Below are positions 1 through 12,208 of a stretch of 64,000 nucleotides of DNA, in pieces. The position numbers were made by a program, and so were the translations under genes. Source of the stretch: Tachypleus tridentatus (Eukaryota; Arthropoda; Merostomata; Xiphosura; Limulidae); assembly GCF_004210375.1 (NCBI RefSeq), contig NC_134834.1:39088264-39152263 (forward strand), read 5' to 3'. Numbering within the stretch: position 1 is the stretch's first letter; the number at the start of each line of letters is the position of its first letter. Under the pieces are notes generated by a model that worked only from the letters and a program-made list of their open reading frames with translations, was not told the origin of the DNA and did not search any database.

Positions 1-689
1 TTACACATCAAAAATTAAAAGTCTTGCATATCTGGTCCTTGACCCTTTAAAATATTATTTGGATCTGTTCTTTATCAAGTCTTAAATTTATACTACTGCC
101 AAAAGCTTAATATCTACATGATTTATGCCATTACACTTTTCCTATAGAATTTTCAAGATCAAGTGTATTGCTAATATTTGTTCAAGGATAAAAAATCTGA
201 AAGCTCAGTCATCACATAATCTACAACAAAAACTTTGTCATCAGCATCTTTTAAGGACCAATTTTCATTTTAATATTTTTATTACTTTTAATGTAACTAA
301 ATAAATTATTGCTATTAGTTTCAAGATTATTGGCCAACTATTTCTCACAAGCCTTTTTTGATTTCTTAATTTCTTCCATCCTATCTGGCAAATGAAACTT
401 TTTACAACAGTTATTAACCTTCTCTCTCATAACATCAGTAACTTAATTAGGTTTGATTTTCTCCATTATTCACTTCCTACTTTTAATGCCATGCTTATCT
501 TGAATTAGGACAAACTTGTTTCAAAAACCGACATAGAAAATAAGTTGTTATTGACAGTAGTAAAACCCAGCACCTTACAAGAGTTTGGAAATGAGAATCT
601 ATGATTACCTGAAAAAGTAAAAGTAGATTCAAAGTTAACATTTTTCTAAACTGAAAATGTGTTTCCAATAATACCACTACAAACAGTAC

Positions 690-1754
690 AGTTCCAGTCT
701 TTTATACTCCACTTAAATGCCCTTAGCAATATCTAATTTGCCAATCTCTCTACCCTCATCAATGAGCCCTCTACCCTGATATTGTATATAAGCACCTCAC
801 TTAGATAACAATCACTTTTTTGAGACTTACAATATCCCACTGGCTCTTAGTAAGAAGGAAGGATGGGACATTATCAGCACAGGTGCTATGGGAAATAAAC
901 TTTTAGTTTAGGAAAATATTAACTTCCAAAACATAGTTAACTCTGCTAACAATATAGCTAGAATTCTACACTGAGAAAGTGAATGGATTGTTGTAGGCAT
1001 GATCCATATAGAAATCATTTGCATAAAACAATGGTGTACCAAGATAAGAGTGGTACACAAATGGGAGAATTGCACTACATCCTGAATCGGTATGCTCTTC
1101 ACCCAGAACCTGGTTACTGTATCAAAAGTGGAATATAACATGAATAATCATTATAGACCATTTCGAATTAAACAGCCAAGGTACCACGACTAGAGGTTGG
1201 AATTAATGGGTCTTGATCCCTATATCCTACGTTGATGGCTAGGGCTAGTGCATTGCGATGTCATACATGTCGATGCAAATACATACTTTTGAATGGATCA
1301 CGATTTGTAGCCATACAGTGATGCATTCCAAACTACTGGAATCACATTGAGAAAGCAAGTGCCACCAAAGTGAACAAACTCTCCTTCACCTAAAGAAGTC
1401 TGAAATGTACCCCTCCAGGCTTGAAATAACAGAATCGAATATGCCTCACTCAACCAAAGGAACAGAACTCATGTGGTATAGAATTATGAACATTCATCCT
1501 CACTTCCAAACCAAACAGACAAGGAGCATTCAAATTGTCTTTACAATTATGGAAAGGATGTGGAACAGAATGACACACAACACTTCGTCAGGGAAAAACT
1601 GTAACCAATGCTTTGTCATCAAAAAGTGATTACATTATCTAAGTAAGCTGCTTATATACAGTACCAGGACAGAAAAAGCATTGATGAAAGTGGAGAGATT
1701 TGTGAATTAGATATTGCTAAGGGCATTTACGTGGGGTATAAAAGACTGGAGCAT
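690..1754. mobile_element. Unclassified element bounded by ~135-bp inverted repeats
   Basis: Positions about 690-825 match the reverse complement of about 1620-1754. The outer 55-60 bp are very similar (shared core AATGCCCTTAGCAATATCTA) and the inner part is more diverged. The ~800 bp between them has open frames on both strands (908-1141 minus, 1405-1629 plus) that I do not recognise. The shape fits a foldback or long-TIR DNA transposon remnant. I could not delimit a target-site duplication or name a superfamily. Confidence 0.5.
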
Positions 1755-3159
1755 GTGAAATCAATGCTTATATAGGCACAGCCAGTATCAAACAAAAACT
1801 CTAATGTCAGCAAATGGTAAATATGTATAGGAATCTTTACTTTTCTCAAAAGTGAGTGTTCATGAATCATTCTGAAGGACAAAACGGCCCTGATCATCAA
1901 TACATTATACACTGACTCATCTGTCTGTTAGTGTGGCAAATAACAATTGTTATTTATAAACTTTCTATACTTGAAACACAATTTTAAAGTAATGAAATTT
2001 AAAAACAACAAAGGTCCTGCTGGTTTACTAAGGATGTCTCAGCCACTGAACCTTAAAAAAGCCAGCCATTATCACTTAAATATTTATCAAACCTACCAAA
2101 TTTTATAGTGTTCCCTAGGCATATCAAATTCTCATCATTCAATAAAAAAAATGATGATACATCAATACTATTAATACCCTTAACAATCTTTTTTTTTTCA
2201 AGAAAAATAATTTCAGTGATGTTTTCATCCTCATAGCTCTCCTCTGACAACAATGCAAAGTCTTTCTACAGATAAGGAGCCCAAAACTAGATAATCTAAG
2301 TTCTTTTCTCAAACAGCACCACCTTCATCACAGACACCACCACCACAGACATTAACCCTACTGCTATAGATTTTCCTATTGTCAGGGGATAAGTAGTAGA
2401 AATCAGTAGTTGTTTTTATTTATTTATTTACTAAGCTGTGTATCAAGAAAATAACTGAAATTTAAGAGCTAACTTATTTGTAAATACTAATATATATATA
2501 TGTAATGTATTATAACTGAAAATGTAACTATTTTACAAAATACTGGTCCTCTAAAACAAAGTTAAGGTAGATTACTTTTTCAATTTTCAGTTTTATGCCA
2601 CTGGATACATTAACATGATATTTACATGCATCATGATTACAACTTCTGGAATGATAGTTGGACACAGCTTGCAGGTCAATAAGAATAAGATAAATATATA
2701 CAAAGAAATGTATAATGTTATGTTGTTTAATTGTTAGAAATTGTAACCATTCTAGAATGAAAAAAAAGCACAACTTAAATCTTATTTTCTAATTTTTTTA
2801 TAATGGCACGAGTTTGGTCAATTCAACTAGATCCATATATATAGAAAATATAGTTTTCTAAAAAAAACATTTGATATTTATCTGGATTTTATTAGGAGAC
2901 TATAGGGATTTTGCAAATGAAATTTAACAATTTTCTGATGCATAGAAATATTTTCAATCTTCAAAACAAAATATTCTGTGTGTGGAATAATTAACTTTTG
3001 CAAGAAAAAATGCATATGCAAATCTAATCTTTAATTTAAAAAATCTTTAAATTTAATTAAAATATCTGATATTTTGTGTTCAAAAGCCTTGTCTGATAGT
3101 CTGCCAAGTTTCATGAACATACACTGTATTAAGTTGTAGTATGAAGAATATAATAAGCA

Positions 3160-3320
3160 CAAAATAGTTATGAGGACAGTTCCTGGAGCTGAGCCTGCAG
3201 TGAAACGGTTAATATTACCAGCAAATTTAAGCAATTTATTGACCATTCCTTTATCTATGTCACTGATGTAAATCACAAAAGGAGCCTTTCCTTGCATAAT
3301 AATTACCTGTAAAAATGAGA
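3160..3320 (-). pseudogene. Non-LTR retrotransposon RT fragment (palm region)
   Basis: A short minus-strand open frame reads FVIYISDIDKGMVNKLLKFA. This resembles the conserved stretch before the FADD catalytic box of CR1/Jockey-like reverse transcriptases, usually of the form LLFxIYINDLDxG...LLKFADD. Here FADD is replaced by FAGN and the similarity ends shortly after, so it is a dead scrap inside the CLINT1-like intron. The family assignment comes from remembered motif shape only. Confidence 0.45.
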
Positions 3321-3517
3321 TAGTTTGAATATAAATATACATCATAGAGAAGTATTTTATAAGTGAATATTATATATATACTATTTATAGATATTATCAA
3401 AAAAACATCCTAAAAACTACCATTTAATACATTATATATAACAAATTTTTTATGGATCACCTACAAGGCAGTACTTACAATATTTTAATTTTGACAACAC
3501 TATGTACATGTTTTTAC

Positions 3518-3716
3518 CTTGTATGTTCTCCTCCAATTTTTTTTATCTTGCAGCATTCGCCTCCATAGCATTCCCATAACCTCTGGAAACTGCTCATATG
3601 AAAAGGTACCTTGTGCAATTTCTTGCATCTGATGTCCAGTGGGACCCCAAGGGTCATCATTGGTAGCTTCTCGAACTTTGGCTTCAATTTCAGTATAGTT
3701 CATCACAACATTAGTG
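3518..3716 (-). CDS. CLINT1: CLINT1/epsinR-like ENTH protein, coding exon 2
   Basis: This is the second coding exon of an epsin-related adaptor. The family binds phosphoinositide membranes through its N-terminal ENTH domain and works with clathrin and AP-1 in trans-Golgi/endosome traffic. The exon encodes 66 whole codons, including EATNDDPWGP, YEQFPEVMGMLWRRML and NWRRTYK. These match the ENTH core, with EATNDDPWGP the family signature, and the residues fit CLINT1/Drosophila lqfR better than epsin 1. The acceptor AG is at 3718-3717, giving phase 2 entry that completes a Val codon begun in exon 1. The donor is AAG|GTAAAA at 3517. The next expected residues (SLLLL...) are not in the window. There is no internal stop, and splice phases agree on both sides, so this looks like an intact gene. 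Confidence 0.93.
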
Positions 3717-5357
3717 CTACATTATGAATAAAGAAATGTTATAAGAAAAAGAACTCTCCATTAAAATTTTTTACAGATATTAGAATTTAAATAAAATATG
3801 AAATTAAGGATCCCTAACATTAAGAGCAGATTCAGGTATTCAAGCCCACAGAAAATCTACCTTTCACCATCTGTACCCATACAATATGAATTAGTCACAT
3901 CTAAAGTTTTTAAGTAGCATTTCAGCATTTAAAAAAAGATCAGAAGATTGTACAGAAAATTAATTTGGGCAACAGCATTCAGCACAAATAAGGCAAGTTT
4001 CTAATACATAAAAACTCGCTGAGAATTTGAGCTGGTGTTGCAGAAGACACTAAAAAAACCTTTTAAAGCTGTGATATAGAGAAAAAAAAACTAAGCAAAA
4101 TTTTAAATTGTTTTTGTAATTGCTATTTTCCTTATTTTTTATTTCTGGCCCAACATTTTCTTGAAATGTTTTTTTCTGATTTGGATGCTGAAAAATGTGT
4201 GCCCAAACTTAATCTCCATTGTACTCTAAAGATACTTTAAAAGTAACAAATTTAGGATTGCTAATTTTAGAAACAGTTGTAAGAATAATCAAGAAAGTCA
4301 TGATTTTTTATAATAATGGTTTTAATTCAATCAGTATGCAAACAATGGGCTTATTACAAACACTAATTTCTTACACTCTCATACCTGCAGGATATTTCCT
4401 CAGGCTAAGCATATCATATTTTGCTCATTAATAAATGATTTACTTGCCCTTGGATACAATTATATATTTAAATTTTGTTTGACTTAAACCACAGCACTTA
4501 TTGTACAATAAAGATTGTGAAGCTATGGTGGGCAACCTAATTAACATGTAGGTCAAATTTATGGCCCTCAAACACTTTCAGTGACTGCAAAATCCCCTTT
4601 ACCTGTCATAAGTCAAACAATTATAGTAGCTGAGGAACAAAAAAAAAAGCTCTCAAGTTCTTTTATTTCATTAAACACCAATCCGTTTATATCCAACCAT
4701 TATTATCCAAGATTTTATCAAGCCCTTTCTTGAGTTCTTTCCTATCCTGTAGTGTGCATACCATGTCACTGGTCATAATATGAGACTAAACTGTTTAAAA
4801 ATACAATTTTATAATTTGTAGATAACTGCTAGAGTGATATCTTAAATCTACATCCTGTGGTCCAACCACTCTCATAATTAAACACAAAAACATTTGACAC
4901 ATCAATCCTACCTATTCCCTTTATACTTTGACCCTTTTTTTCTCAAGACAAAAACTTTAAAGGACCTTAACTTATCCTCTTACGACAGCCTCTCCATTCC
5001 AATAATCATCGTAATCACAGTGCAAGTAGACCACCTTCGAGTTTGATCCCTTTCAGAAACTCAGTTGTTGAATACAAAAGCTGAATTGCTGAACTTAAAC
5101 TTTAAAATAAGGAGCTCGAGTGTTTAACTATTTATGTATTTTAAATTGTTTGTAGGGTCCGTATTTCTTCACTCAAGCGATCAATTATTAACATTAACTT
5201 TAAAGTTGCTGCAACAGTAATTAACAGTACTGATTCTATTAACAATAACGTTATTAACGTTCCGTGTGAATAAAATTTGCTGACTTAGTAATACGAACAT
5301 GAACAATTACAACTCTCAGTGTTGCGCGTTATTGTTAGGAAACGATTTACTACTTAC
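3717..5357 (-). other. Intron 1 of the CLINT1/epsinR-like gene
   Basis: The 1,641-bp intron runs from the donor GTAAGT (5357-5352) to the acceptor ending TAG at 3717. It is phase 2, splitting a valine codon GT|C. It is AT-rich, and I see no clear mobile element or other gene in it. The plus-strand open frame at 4219-4431 is unsupported. Confidence 0.85.
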
Positions 5358-5389
5358 ACTTTGTCTGTAATTTCACGAAGTTTCCACAT
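5358..5389 (-). CDS. CLINT1: CLINT1/epsinR-like protein, coding exon 1 (start)
   Basis: The ATG at 5389-5387 begins MWKLREITDK, followed by GT of a split Val codon. Joined in frame to exon 2 this gives ...REITDKV-TNVVMNYTE, as in CLINT1/lqfR proteins, whose N-terminus reads MWKVREL.DK. An in-frame TAA lies a few codons upstream with no ATG between, so this ATG is the start. The protein therefore lacks the few residues that precede MWK in the vertebrate form. The donor GTAAGT is a perfect consensus. The next ~400 bp upstream (to 5795) should hold the 5' UTR and promoter, but I cannot point to a specific element. Confidence 0.88.
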
Positions 5390-5794
5390 TTCTTTCAAAT
5401 ACCTTTACCAATTATTAACAGAGTTAATAGTTTATTATAAATTAGTTATTGTTAAAAACTAAAAACATGAAGTGTAAAAAATTAGACAAATCAGAGTGAT
5501 TCTCAAATAAACTAGGCTAAACACACATTACAACCAGTGACTTAACCTACTGGTAAAATGTTGAACTAAGCTTTAGACCGTTTATGAATAATAATTTTAT
5601 GAAACATATTCGTCAGTATGAGATCTGGTAAAAGGTTTTCATCATCACATAACATATATATTTCATTTAGGGAAATGTAACATTTTAAAAAGCATATTTA
5701 TTTCAACTGTTTCACATGTAGCTTCATCATCCATTGTATTATTAAACTAGATCGCTTCCAAGCGTATAGGTTACCCAGTGATTAAGTGATTTGG

Positions 5795-6077
5795 TTTGTT
5801 TTCAATTTCGTGCAAAGCCACACGAGAGTTATCTTAGCGAGCCGTTCTTAATTTAGCAATGGAAGACTACAATGAAGGCAGCTAATCATAACCACTCATC
5901 GCCAACTCTTGGGCTACTCTTTTACCAACAAATAGTGGGATTGAGTAAGGCCCCTACAATATAAGGCCCCTACAGCTCAAAGGGCGAGCATGTTTATTAT
6001 GACAGGGATTCGAAGATTCGAACCCGCGACCCTCAGATTATGAGTCGAGTGTCTTAACCACCTAGCCATATCGGGCC
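5795..6077 (-). repeat. SINE1 copy (tRNA-headed SINE), full length, degraded
   Basis: Read on the minus strand, SINE1 has a tRNA-like head with an A-box-like block (TGGCCAGGTGG) and a B box (GGTTCGAATCC). A unique body of about 190 bp follows (GCTCGCCCTTTCAGC, CCCACTATTCGTTGG, GAGTAGCCCAAGAGTTGG), then a tail CAGATAGCCC...GTAGCTTTGCGCGAAATTC plus (CAAA)n. It is not a functional tRNA gene because the acceptor strands do not pair. This copy has a short internal duplication near 5948-5978. Confidence 0.9.
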
Positions 6078-6120
6078 ACCTGAAGGTTTATAATGCTAAG
6101 ACTCGGTTTTCAATATTCGT

Positions 6121-6176
6121 GAGGGGCACAGCACAGATAGCCTATCATGTGGCTTTGTATTAACAAACAAATAAAA
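6121..6176 (+). repeat. SINE2-type 3' tail fragment
   Basis: CACAGATAGCCTATCATGTGG followed by CTTTGTATTAACAAACAA matches the 3' module of the second SINE family (compare 25390-25430). The head and body are missing. Confidence 0.5.
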
Positions 6177-6289
6177 TTATGACTTAGTAAATTTCTTGGA
6201 ACTAATTATGCCATGCGGTGGTTCATCACCAATTTTGAGGAATTGAAACGCAAAAAATCGTATTTCTTATTTGCGATAGGTATAGAGCA

Positions 6290-6508
6290 CAATAAGTCAC
6301 ACAAAACATGCTCACCCTTTAAGCAGTATGGGCGTTATAATGTACACTCAATCCCACTATTCGTTGGTGAAAGAGTAGCCCAAGAGTTGGTGGTGGGTGG
6401 TGATGACTAGCTGCCTTCCCTCTAGTCTTACACTCCTAAATTAGAGACGGCTAGCGCAGATAGCCCTTGTGTAGCTTTGTGCGAAATTTAAAAAAACAAA
6501 AGAACAAA
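6290..6508 (+). repeat. SINE1 copy, 5' truncated
   Basis: The copy begins around the end of the tRNA head (TCACACAAAACATGCTC) and runs through the body to the A-rich tail. The A and B boxes are absent. The open frame 6213-6410 is only a read-through of this repeat. Confidence 0.88.
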
Positions 6509-7031
6509 ACCCAATGATACAGCTTTGCGATTGGCAACAAACAAACAAATCAAGTGTAAAACTATATAGTTTTACCTTCACAATCTGAATCTCTCACCAT
6601 TAAAAGTAAAACAAATAAGCTCACAAACGCAATGGCTTAAAATAAATTATAAATCTAAATAGATTTTTTTCATACGAAATAAATTTATTTATTTATTTGT
6701 AATGGAAAAAAATTCCTATTAAGTAGACGTAATTGTTTGTTGTTGTTTTTCAGAATTTCTAAATGAAGATACACAAAAGTCCTACTTTTAAATAAACTAG
6801 AGGGAAGTCAGATAATTAAATAGCACTTACTAGCAGTTCTTATCTGATTGAATGGTATGAGTTTACTCTCACTCTCATAGCTTCAACACATCCATAATGC
6901 ACAAAGTAATAGTGGGTTGCGAACTAGAACCTTCAAATTTACAACCTGGGCATTCTATCTATTGTGGTGTTCCTTCATTACGAGAAACCCACTTGAAGTA
7001 AAAAATGTGTCTCACAACGTCTGTTATGAGT

Positions 7032-7124
7032 GTTAATACTTTTACTAATAAAGCAGATAACAACCTGAATATTACCTAGAAAGGTCGAAACGTTGTTCTC
7101 TTCTTTATTAGTAAAAGTGTTAAT
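7032..7124. repeat. Long hairpin repeat with CGAAACGTTGTTCTC core
   Basis: Outer arms 7032-7053 and 7103-7124 are inverted repeats of about 22 bp with one mismatch (CTTTATTAGTAAAAGTGTTAA on the right). Inside them AACAAC pairs with GTTGTT, and ACCT pairs with AGGT around an AGAA loop. Related sequence without the left arm occurs at 43321-43425. Confidence 0.7.
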
Positions 7125-10100
7125 ACCCATGCCAGCTGTTTTGAGGTACATTACTGTGACATTTTGAAGTAACACGATTTCCCGAGAAGTATCAGATAGG
7201 CAATCCTACATATAACAGTAGATAGAACAAGAAATAAAGTATTCTGTGTTTAATAACTTGACTAAGTTTCTTTAAAATAATGAAATTGGACAGATGAAAC
7301 TATGTAATAGATAAACATAAGGCTCGGTGTACTTACTTACAGACCGAATCACTGTCGATTTACTGGAGTGTTTTTAGCACCACAGCTTTCATTCCGATAA
7401 TTTTAAGATATGTATTCACTCAACTATATTTTAGTAGAAACGGCTCTAGAAAGCACATCTGAATTCAACATATAAACTCTCTTTGTTTATTAGGTCAACA
7501 TAATATCAGTTAGCATATAATGTTACAATTCTATTTTTTTCAATCCTGAATGTTATTTTACGTTACTGTAATATCTTCTTGGGCATAATAGATATAACCT
7601 ACTATAGAGAAAAAGGAGATTAGAGGAAGAAAATCTCAATGGCTTTTGGATCACGTGCTGCCATAATTACAGCATTGAAAGAAAATAAACGAAATCATTA
7701 AAATATTCTTATATGTTTAAAGCAAGCAGATATGGTCAAGGAGCATGTTAACCTTCCTTTGTTCCTCCGAACACTCGTACACCACATAGATAACACAAAC
7801 CATTTAACAATGATCTTCAACTAAACCACAAGAATAAAACCTTTTAACAAAGACTTCCACTTAAATAACAGATAGTATAAGAGAATGAAGTAATTAAAAA
7901 TAACATTTCCTAAAAATTTAATTTTAATTTTACACAACTATGATTTTAAGAAAATGCAATACCTCATAACAGCAAAATAAAACCCCTTTAACGTCAAAAA
8001 ACAGAGCGTAACTACATACTTACAATCATAAAAAGTAACACTGGGTAAGAAAAAGAAATAAATAAACAAAACTGCAGAGATACACTGCTTATTTTAAAAA
8101 TATAATACAAAAACAAACCAAGAAACTAAAAATAAACAAAAACAGAGTAAAAACCCTTTAATTTTGATTTAAAGCTGTTCTTTCGAGATAGGGGCAGTCT
8201 AAAACAATATTTTAACCAAATGTGTATGTAAAAAATCAAATACACACAAAAAGATAAATACGGACCTAAAGCTACCTTAACTCCTGCTTTTTCACACATG
8301 CTTGAAAGAGCAAGAGCATCGTCATAAACAACAAAAAGGGCACATTTACACTTATAAAATATTACAAACTGCTAAGCTTCTGTTTTCCACGCATACTTAT
8401 ATGTGTTGAAACAGAGAGTAATCTGACTTAACATATATACCAAACAAAATTAAATTACTGTAATTTAACTACATAATAAAAACACATTCCTCCAAGGTGT
8501 TCAAGTTTTTTCTCTTATCGTCTTCATCCAACAAGCAGAATTTATAGTGTTGTTATTATCTGTTGATATGCAGTTGTGAATGTCTTGAATCTACTAGGAT
8601 ATTTGCTAGGTTACACTTGGCTTCAGTTAGTCTGTCATGTAGGCATTGAATCTTCTTGTATCTCAATGGAGAAGTGTTCATATACTCTAAGCCGAACTTT
8701 TCCTCGTTGTAGAGGCACTTAAACATGAACCAGTTCATGGTCAAATTAGATAGGTTGGAAAGTAATTTTATTATCTACCTCTTCAAGAAGGTCTTCCATG
8801 GTAGCTTCGCCAATTGTTCCTCATATACTGCAGTGACATATGTTCTTGTGTCTTCTGGCAGGTCTAAACCTAGAGATGGAGATTATCACTGGTAGCAAGA
8901 ACCATTCAACAAGCAATATGACTCATTTGGATCACTGTTGTTCTGGTCTTCATCACTAACGTTGAAATCTTGCTGGAACTCACTCTGTCTTTAACTTTCT
9001 AAGACTTAGAGATGCATCTAGTATTAGAAAACTATTTTAGGATTCAGTAATGTAATGATTCCATTGTACATCTGTAATGTATGTATGCATCTTATCAACA
9101 TAATTCATGTGATTTTGCTTACCTCATGCCCACTGTATTCATACATTAGAGAACTAACTAGCACATACCACAATGATAATAACCAGTTACCACATTGGAA
9201 CATTCATTTTTTCACCATTCAGTTATGGTATATTTCTGTTGTGCTTCTGTTGTTTTCGAAAGCTTTTGTTCGATGAATTTGAGTACATTGACCATCATTG
9301 ATCTTATCCATTATACAACACTCTTAAGCAGTAGTGTTTTCCATATGAGCATAAGTGAATTCGTCAAACAACCTATTATTTTCTGTTCTATTGCTCTATG
9401 TGTCGTTATAACATATAGCAATTGTTATTCCAGTCAGTTCTGTTGGGAAGAACAAACTTTGCAATAATCCACCTGGTAATCTGTATTACCATTCTGTATT
9501 ACTCATTCTGTAAAACTATCAGACTAGTGTGATATCGAAAAATAACTATTCATCACACCTTACATTTTGCACAAATCAGTTTAAGTTAGCTTTATAATCT
9601 TTGTGGATTTCCAAGAGTGCTCATGATTGTGTAATCTAGTTCTGGTAAAGATATCTATAATGGTCTGCTGCTAATGTATTGATGAATAGATAAGGTATTT
9701 AAGTTTAGGTGTTGCAAACCTGTAGTAGAAAAAGACTTGATTATATTATCAATCTTATTTTCATGTGTTTGGATATTCCTGTAATTCACAAAGGTTGTTA
9801 TATGTATAGCCTAGATTAAAAATAACTTCTTTGTGACTTTAGACGAGGGAAACTTTGATTATCTTGGTACTTTTCTACATTTTATGAAAGGTCTCTGTAT
9901 GAGACCTCATGGCTGCCATCAGGCGCGGATCGCTGACTTTTCTTTTTCCTTTATGCTTACAGAAAAAGACGCTACAGCAATAAGAAACTCCATGTATACA
10001 CCCATTTATCTACAAAAGAATGTTTTATCGTTGATTGCAAAACTTCTTCAAGAGTGTGTAACATTCGTCCCATCCCTATTGTTGACTCTTTAATTGAGGA

Positions 10101-10202
10101 ACATATACGATTTTATGACTGTGACTTAAAGTAGAACCATGTGATATGTGTTATCATTTTATGCTATTTTTGTCGCTACAATGAACTTTATTAATTCTTA
10201 TA
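7125..10202. other. Unassigned AT-rich stretch
   Basis: No gene is supported here. The minus open frame 8556-8744 continues, with interruptions, into coding-like sequence to about 8860 (TYVTAVYEEQLAKLPWKTF before a stop) and may be a decayed gene or element I do not recognise. The plus open frames at 9055-9467 and 9833-10093 show no familiar motif and no convincing splice sites. Confidence 0.4.
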
Positions 10203-10480
10203 TCCCGGCATAAGCAAGTGGTTAAGGCACTCGACTCGTAATCTGAAGGTCGCGGGTTCGAATCCCCGTCACACCAAACATGCTCGCTCTTTCAGCTGTG
10301 GGGGCGTTATAATGTGACGGTGAATCTCACTAATCGTTGGTAAAAATGTAGCTCAAGAGTTGGCGGTGGGTGGTCATAACTAGTTACTTCCCTCTAGTCT
10401 TACACTGCTAAATTAGGGACAGCTAGCTCAGATAGCCCTCGTGTAGCTGTACGTGAAATTCAAAAAACAAACAAACAGTT
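10203..10480 (+). repeat. SINE1 copy, full length
   Basis: The tRNA head has the loop CTCGTAA (anticodon position CGT) and an intact B box GGTTCGAATCC. The body and the CAAACAAACA tail are complete. Confidence 0.92.
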
Positions 10481-11060
10481 CTGTGTGTAAATTTAATCAC
10501 GTTGGTGAACATCTTATGTGAACTCGTATGAATGCTCTCTGTAAAGTGATTTCATGAAAAAGGATAGATATGTTTTTTCTTGAAAATCATACCGTTTGTT
10601 GCTAGATCACAGAAATTATATCATCATTGAAAAGTTCACTTTGGTATTCAGAGCACTTGTTATTTCACTGACAGAATGGTGTAACATCACAATATTCAAC
10701 ACATTCTCTGACAAATTCTCAATATCTGTTGGAAGAAGAATATAATTTTTGCAGTTGCAATCAAGTTTCTGTGTGTGTGTGATAAACGTATGGATTTTAG
10801 ATCAAAAACAGAATATAACGTCATAATTCACTCTCAAAACTTGAGAATGTCATAAAAGTACATTTGGCTTTCAGTAACGTTATGTAAAGTGGAAGAACAA
10901 ATAAATTCGTTTTTTACTGACTGTTAAATATAGTGACATACAAATTATTTTTAAGTAAAGTATATTTTGCAGTGAGAAACAGTATATGTGATCTGTTTAT
11001 AAAATGTGAAAGAACTGCCCTTTCTTGTAAGTCATGTCTTTTGCGATAAGAAACATTATG

Positions 11061-11338
11061 TCCGTCATGGCCAGGTGGTTAAGGCACTCCGCTCGTAATC
11101 TGAGGGTCGCGGGTTCGAATCATCCCCTCACACCCAACATGCTCGCCCTCTCAGCCGTGGGGGGCGTTATAACGTGACGGTCAATCCCACTATTCGTTGG
11201 TAAAAGAGTAGCCCAAGAGTTGACGGTGGGTGGTGATGATTAGCTACTTTTTCTATGGTCTTACTTTATTAATTATAGACAGTTAGCGCAAATTGCCGTC
11301 GTGTTGCTTTGCGCGAAATCCAAAAACAAACAAGAAAC
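11061..11338 (+). repeat. SINE1 copy, full length
   Basis: The head TCATGGCCAGGTGGTTAAGG, B box, body and tail are all present. A possible degraded target duplication (AAGAAACA) lies near each end. Confidence 0.92.
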
Positions 11339-12208
11339 AATAAAATTGAAGTATTCTGTCAATACTTTTTACACACTTTAATCTCAAAAGCATCAAATTA
11401 GAATGTATTCACATTATTTGTGATAAATTCTTAATAAAGAGGTCTTTTTCTAGCTTTGAGTTTTGTAATAAATGTTTTAGTATGTGTGGGATACTTAAAT
11501 CTATGATTTTACTTATATATATATTAATGATAACGTATTATGCTATCATGAAACATAAGTTTTATGCAAGAAATATAAATGGAGACTTGTATTAGATGTT
11601 CAAAAGTAAGTGTTATTATTTGACTGATTCTCATAGATCATAAGGTATTTTAAAAAAAATAAGTTAAACATATAATTATTTGGCATTTTATCTGAATAGT
11701 CCTAATTTTCAAAATAAAATGAGTATAAATTATATCTTCTGACTGATCCTGACTGAGCATTTCACTGATTGCTGCATGTAGAACGCAGTTGAATCTTGTT
11801 TAGTAGCGATTGTAAAATGTTTTTGTCGTAAAGTATGACGAACTAAGCGAAATGCAAAAGTTATACCACCAATTTTTTGTAATAACCTACATTACAAAAC
11901 TTACTTACTGAGCTCCAATGAAGATGTAGTAATATTGACATAACGTATAACAGTTGTATAAAAGCTAATCCAGTTTTTTTATCAACTAAGATGTTTACGT
12001 AAATAATACATTAGTTTATCGTTAAATTTTGTTAACAATTATTTCAGTATGCTTGTTAAGCCTGAGATTTTACATAGTTTTGTGAATAAATGTTTTAGTA
12101 CGTGTGACAACATTTTTTTAGGGTTTGTGATTTTTACTTACAAAATATGGCGGACATTAAACGTACAATCTATCGGTTTTTAATGTATGTAGAGTTTAAA
12201 CCAATATA
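11339..12208. other. Unassigned stretch with a faint direct repeat
   Basis: There is no gene. Positions 11447-11515 and 12070-12140 share a diverged motif (AATAAATGTTTTAGTA with GTGTG after it), which hints at two decayed copies of the same repeat. Confidence 0.3.

Larger units (their letters stand above)
1..3517 (-). other. Intron 2 (partial) of the CLINT1/epsinR-like gene
   Basis: This stretch lies downstream of the exon 2 splice donor at 3517-3516 and I found no third ENTH exon in it, so the intron runs off the left edge. It holds an inverted-repeat-bounded segment (about 690-1754), a non-LTR reverse transcriptase scrap (about 3160-3320) and AT-rich filler such as the (AT)n run near 2490-2510. 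The intron assignment is inferred from the exon 2 donor. Confidence 0.6.

Noticed and set aside
1..3517. Search for CLINT1 exon 3 (expected SLLLL..YL.RNGSERVV)
   Set aside because: No reading on the minus strand left of 3517 matches, so the exon is taken to be outside the window.
6213..6410. Open frames with a recurrent VAQEL-VGGDD peptide (also at 59975-60172 and, in part, 55739-55921)
   Set aside because: They are read-throughs of the SINE1 body in one frame. The peptide recurs because the repeat recurs, and no start or splice context is conserved.
7032..7124. Calling the hairpin an active hammerhead ribozyme
   Set aside because: Only one half of the core is visible. The third stem and cleavage-site strand are not found, so it is kept as a speculative finding only.
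10203..10275. tRNA gene calls at the heads of SINE1/2/3 copies
   Set aside because: The A and B boxes are good, but the acceptor arms do not pair and each head runs straight into a SINE body and A-rich tail.
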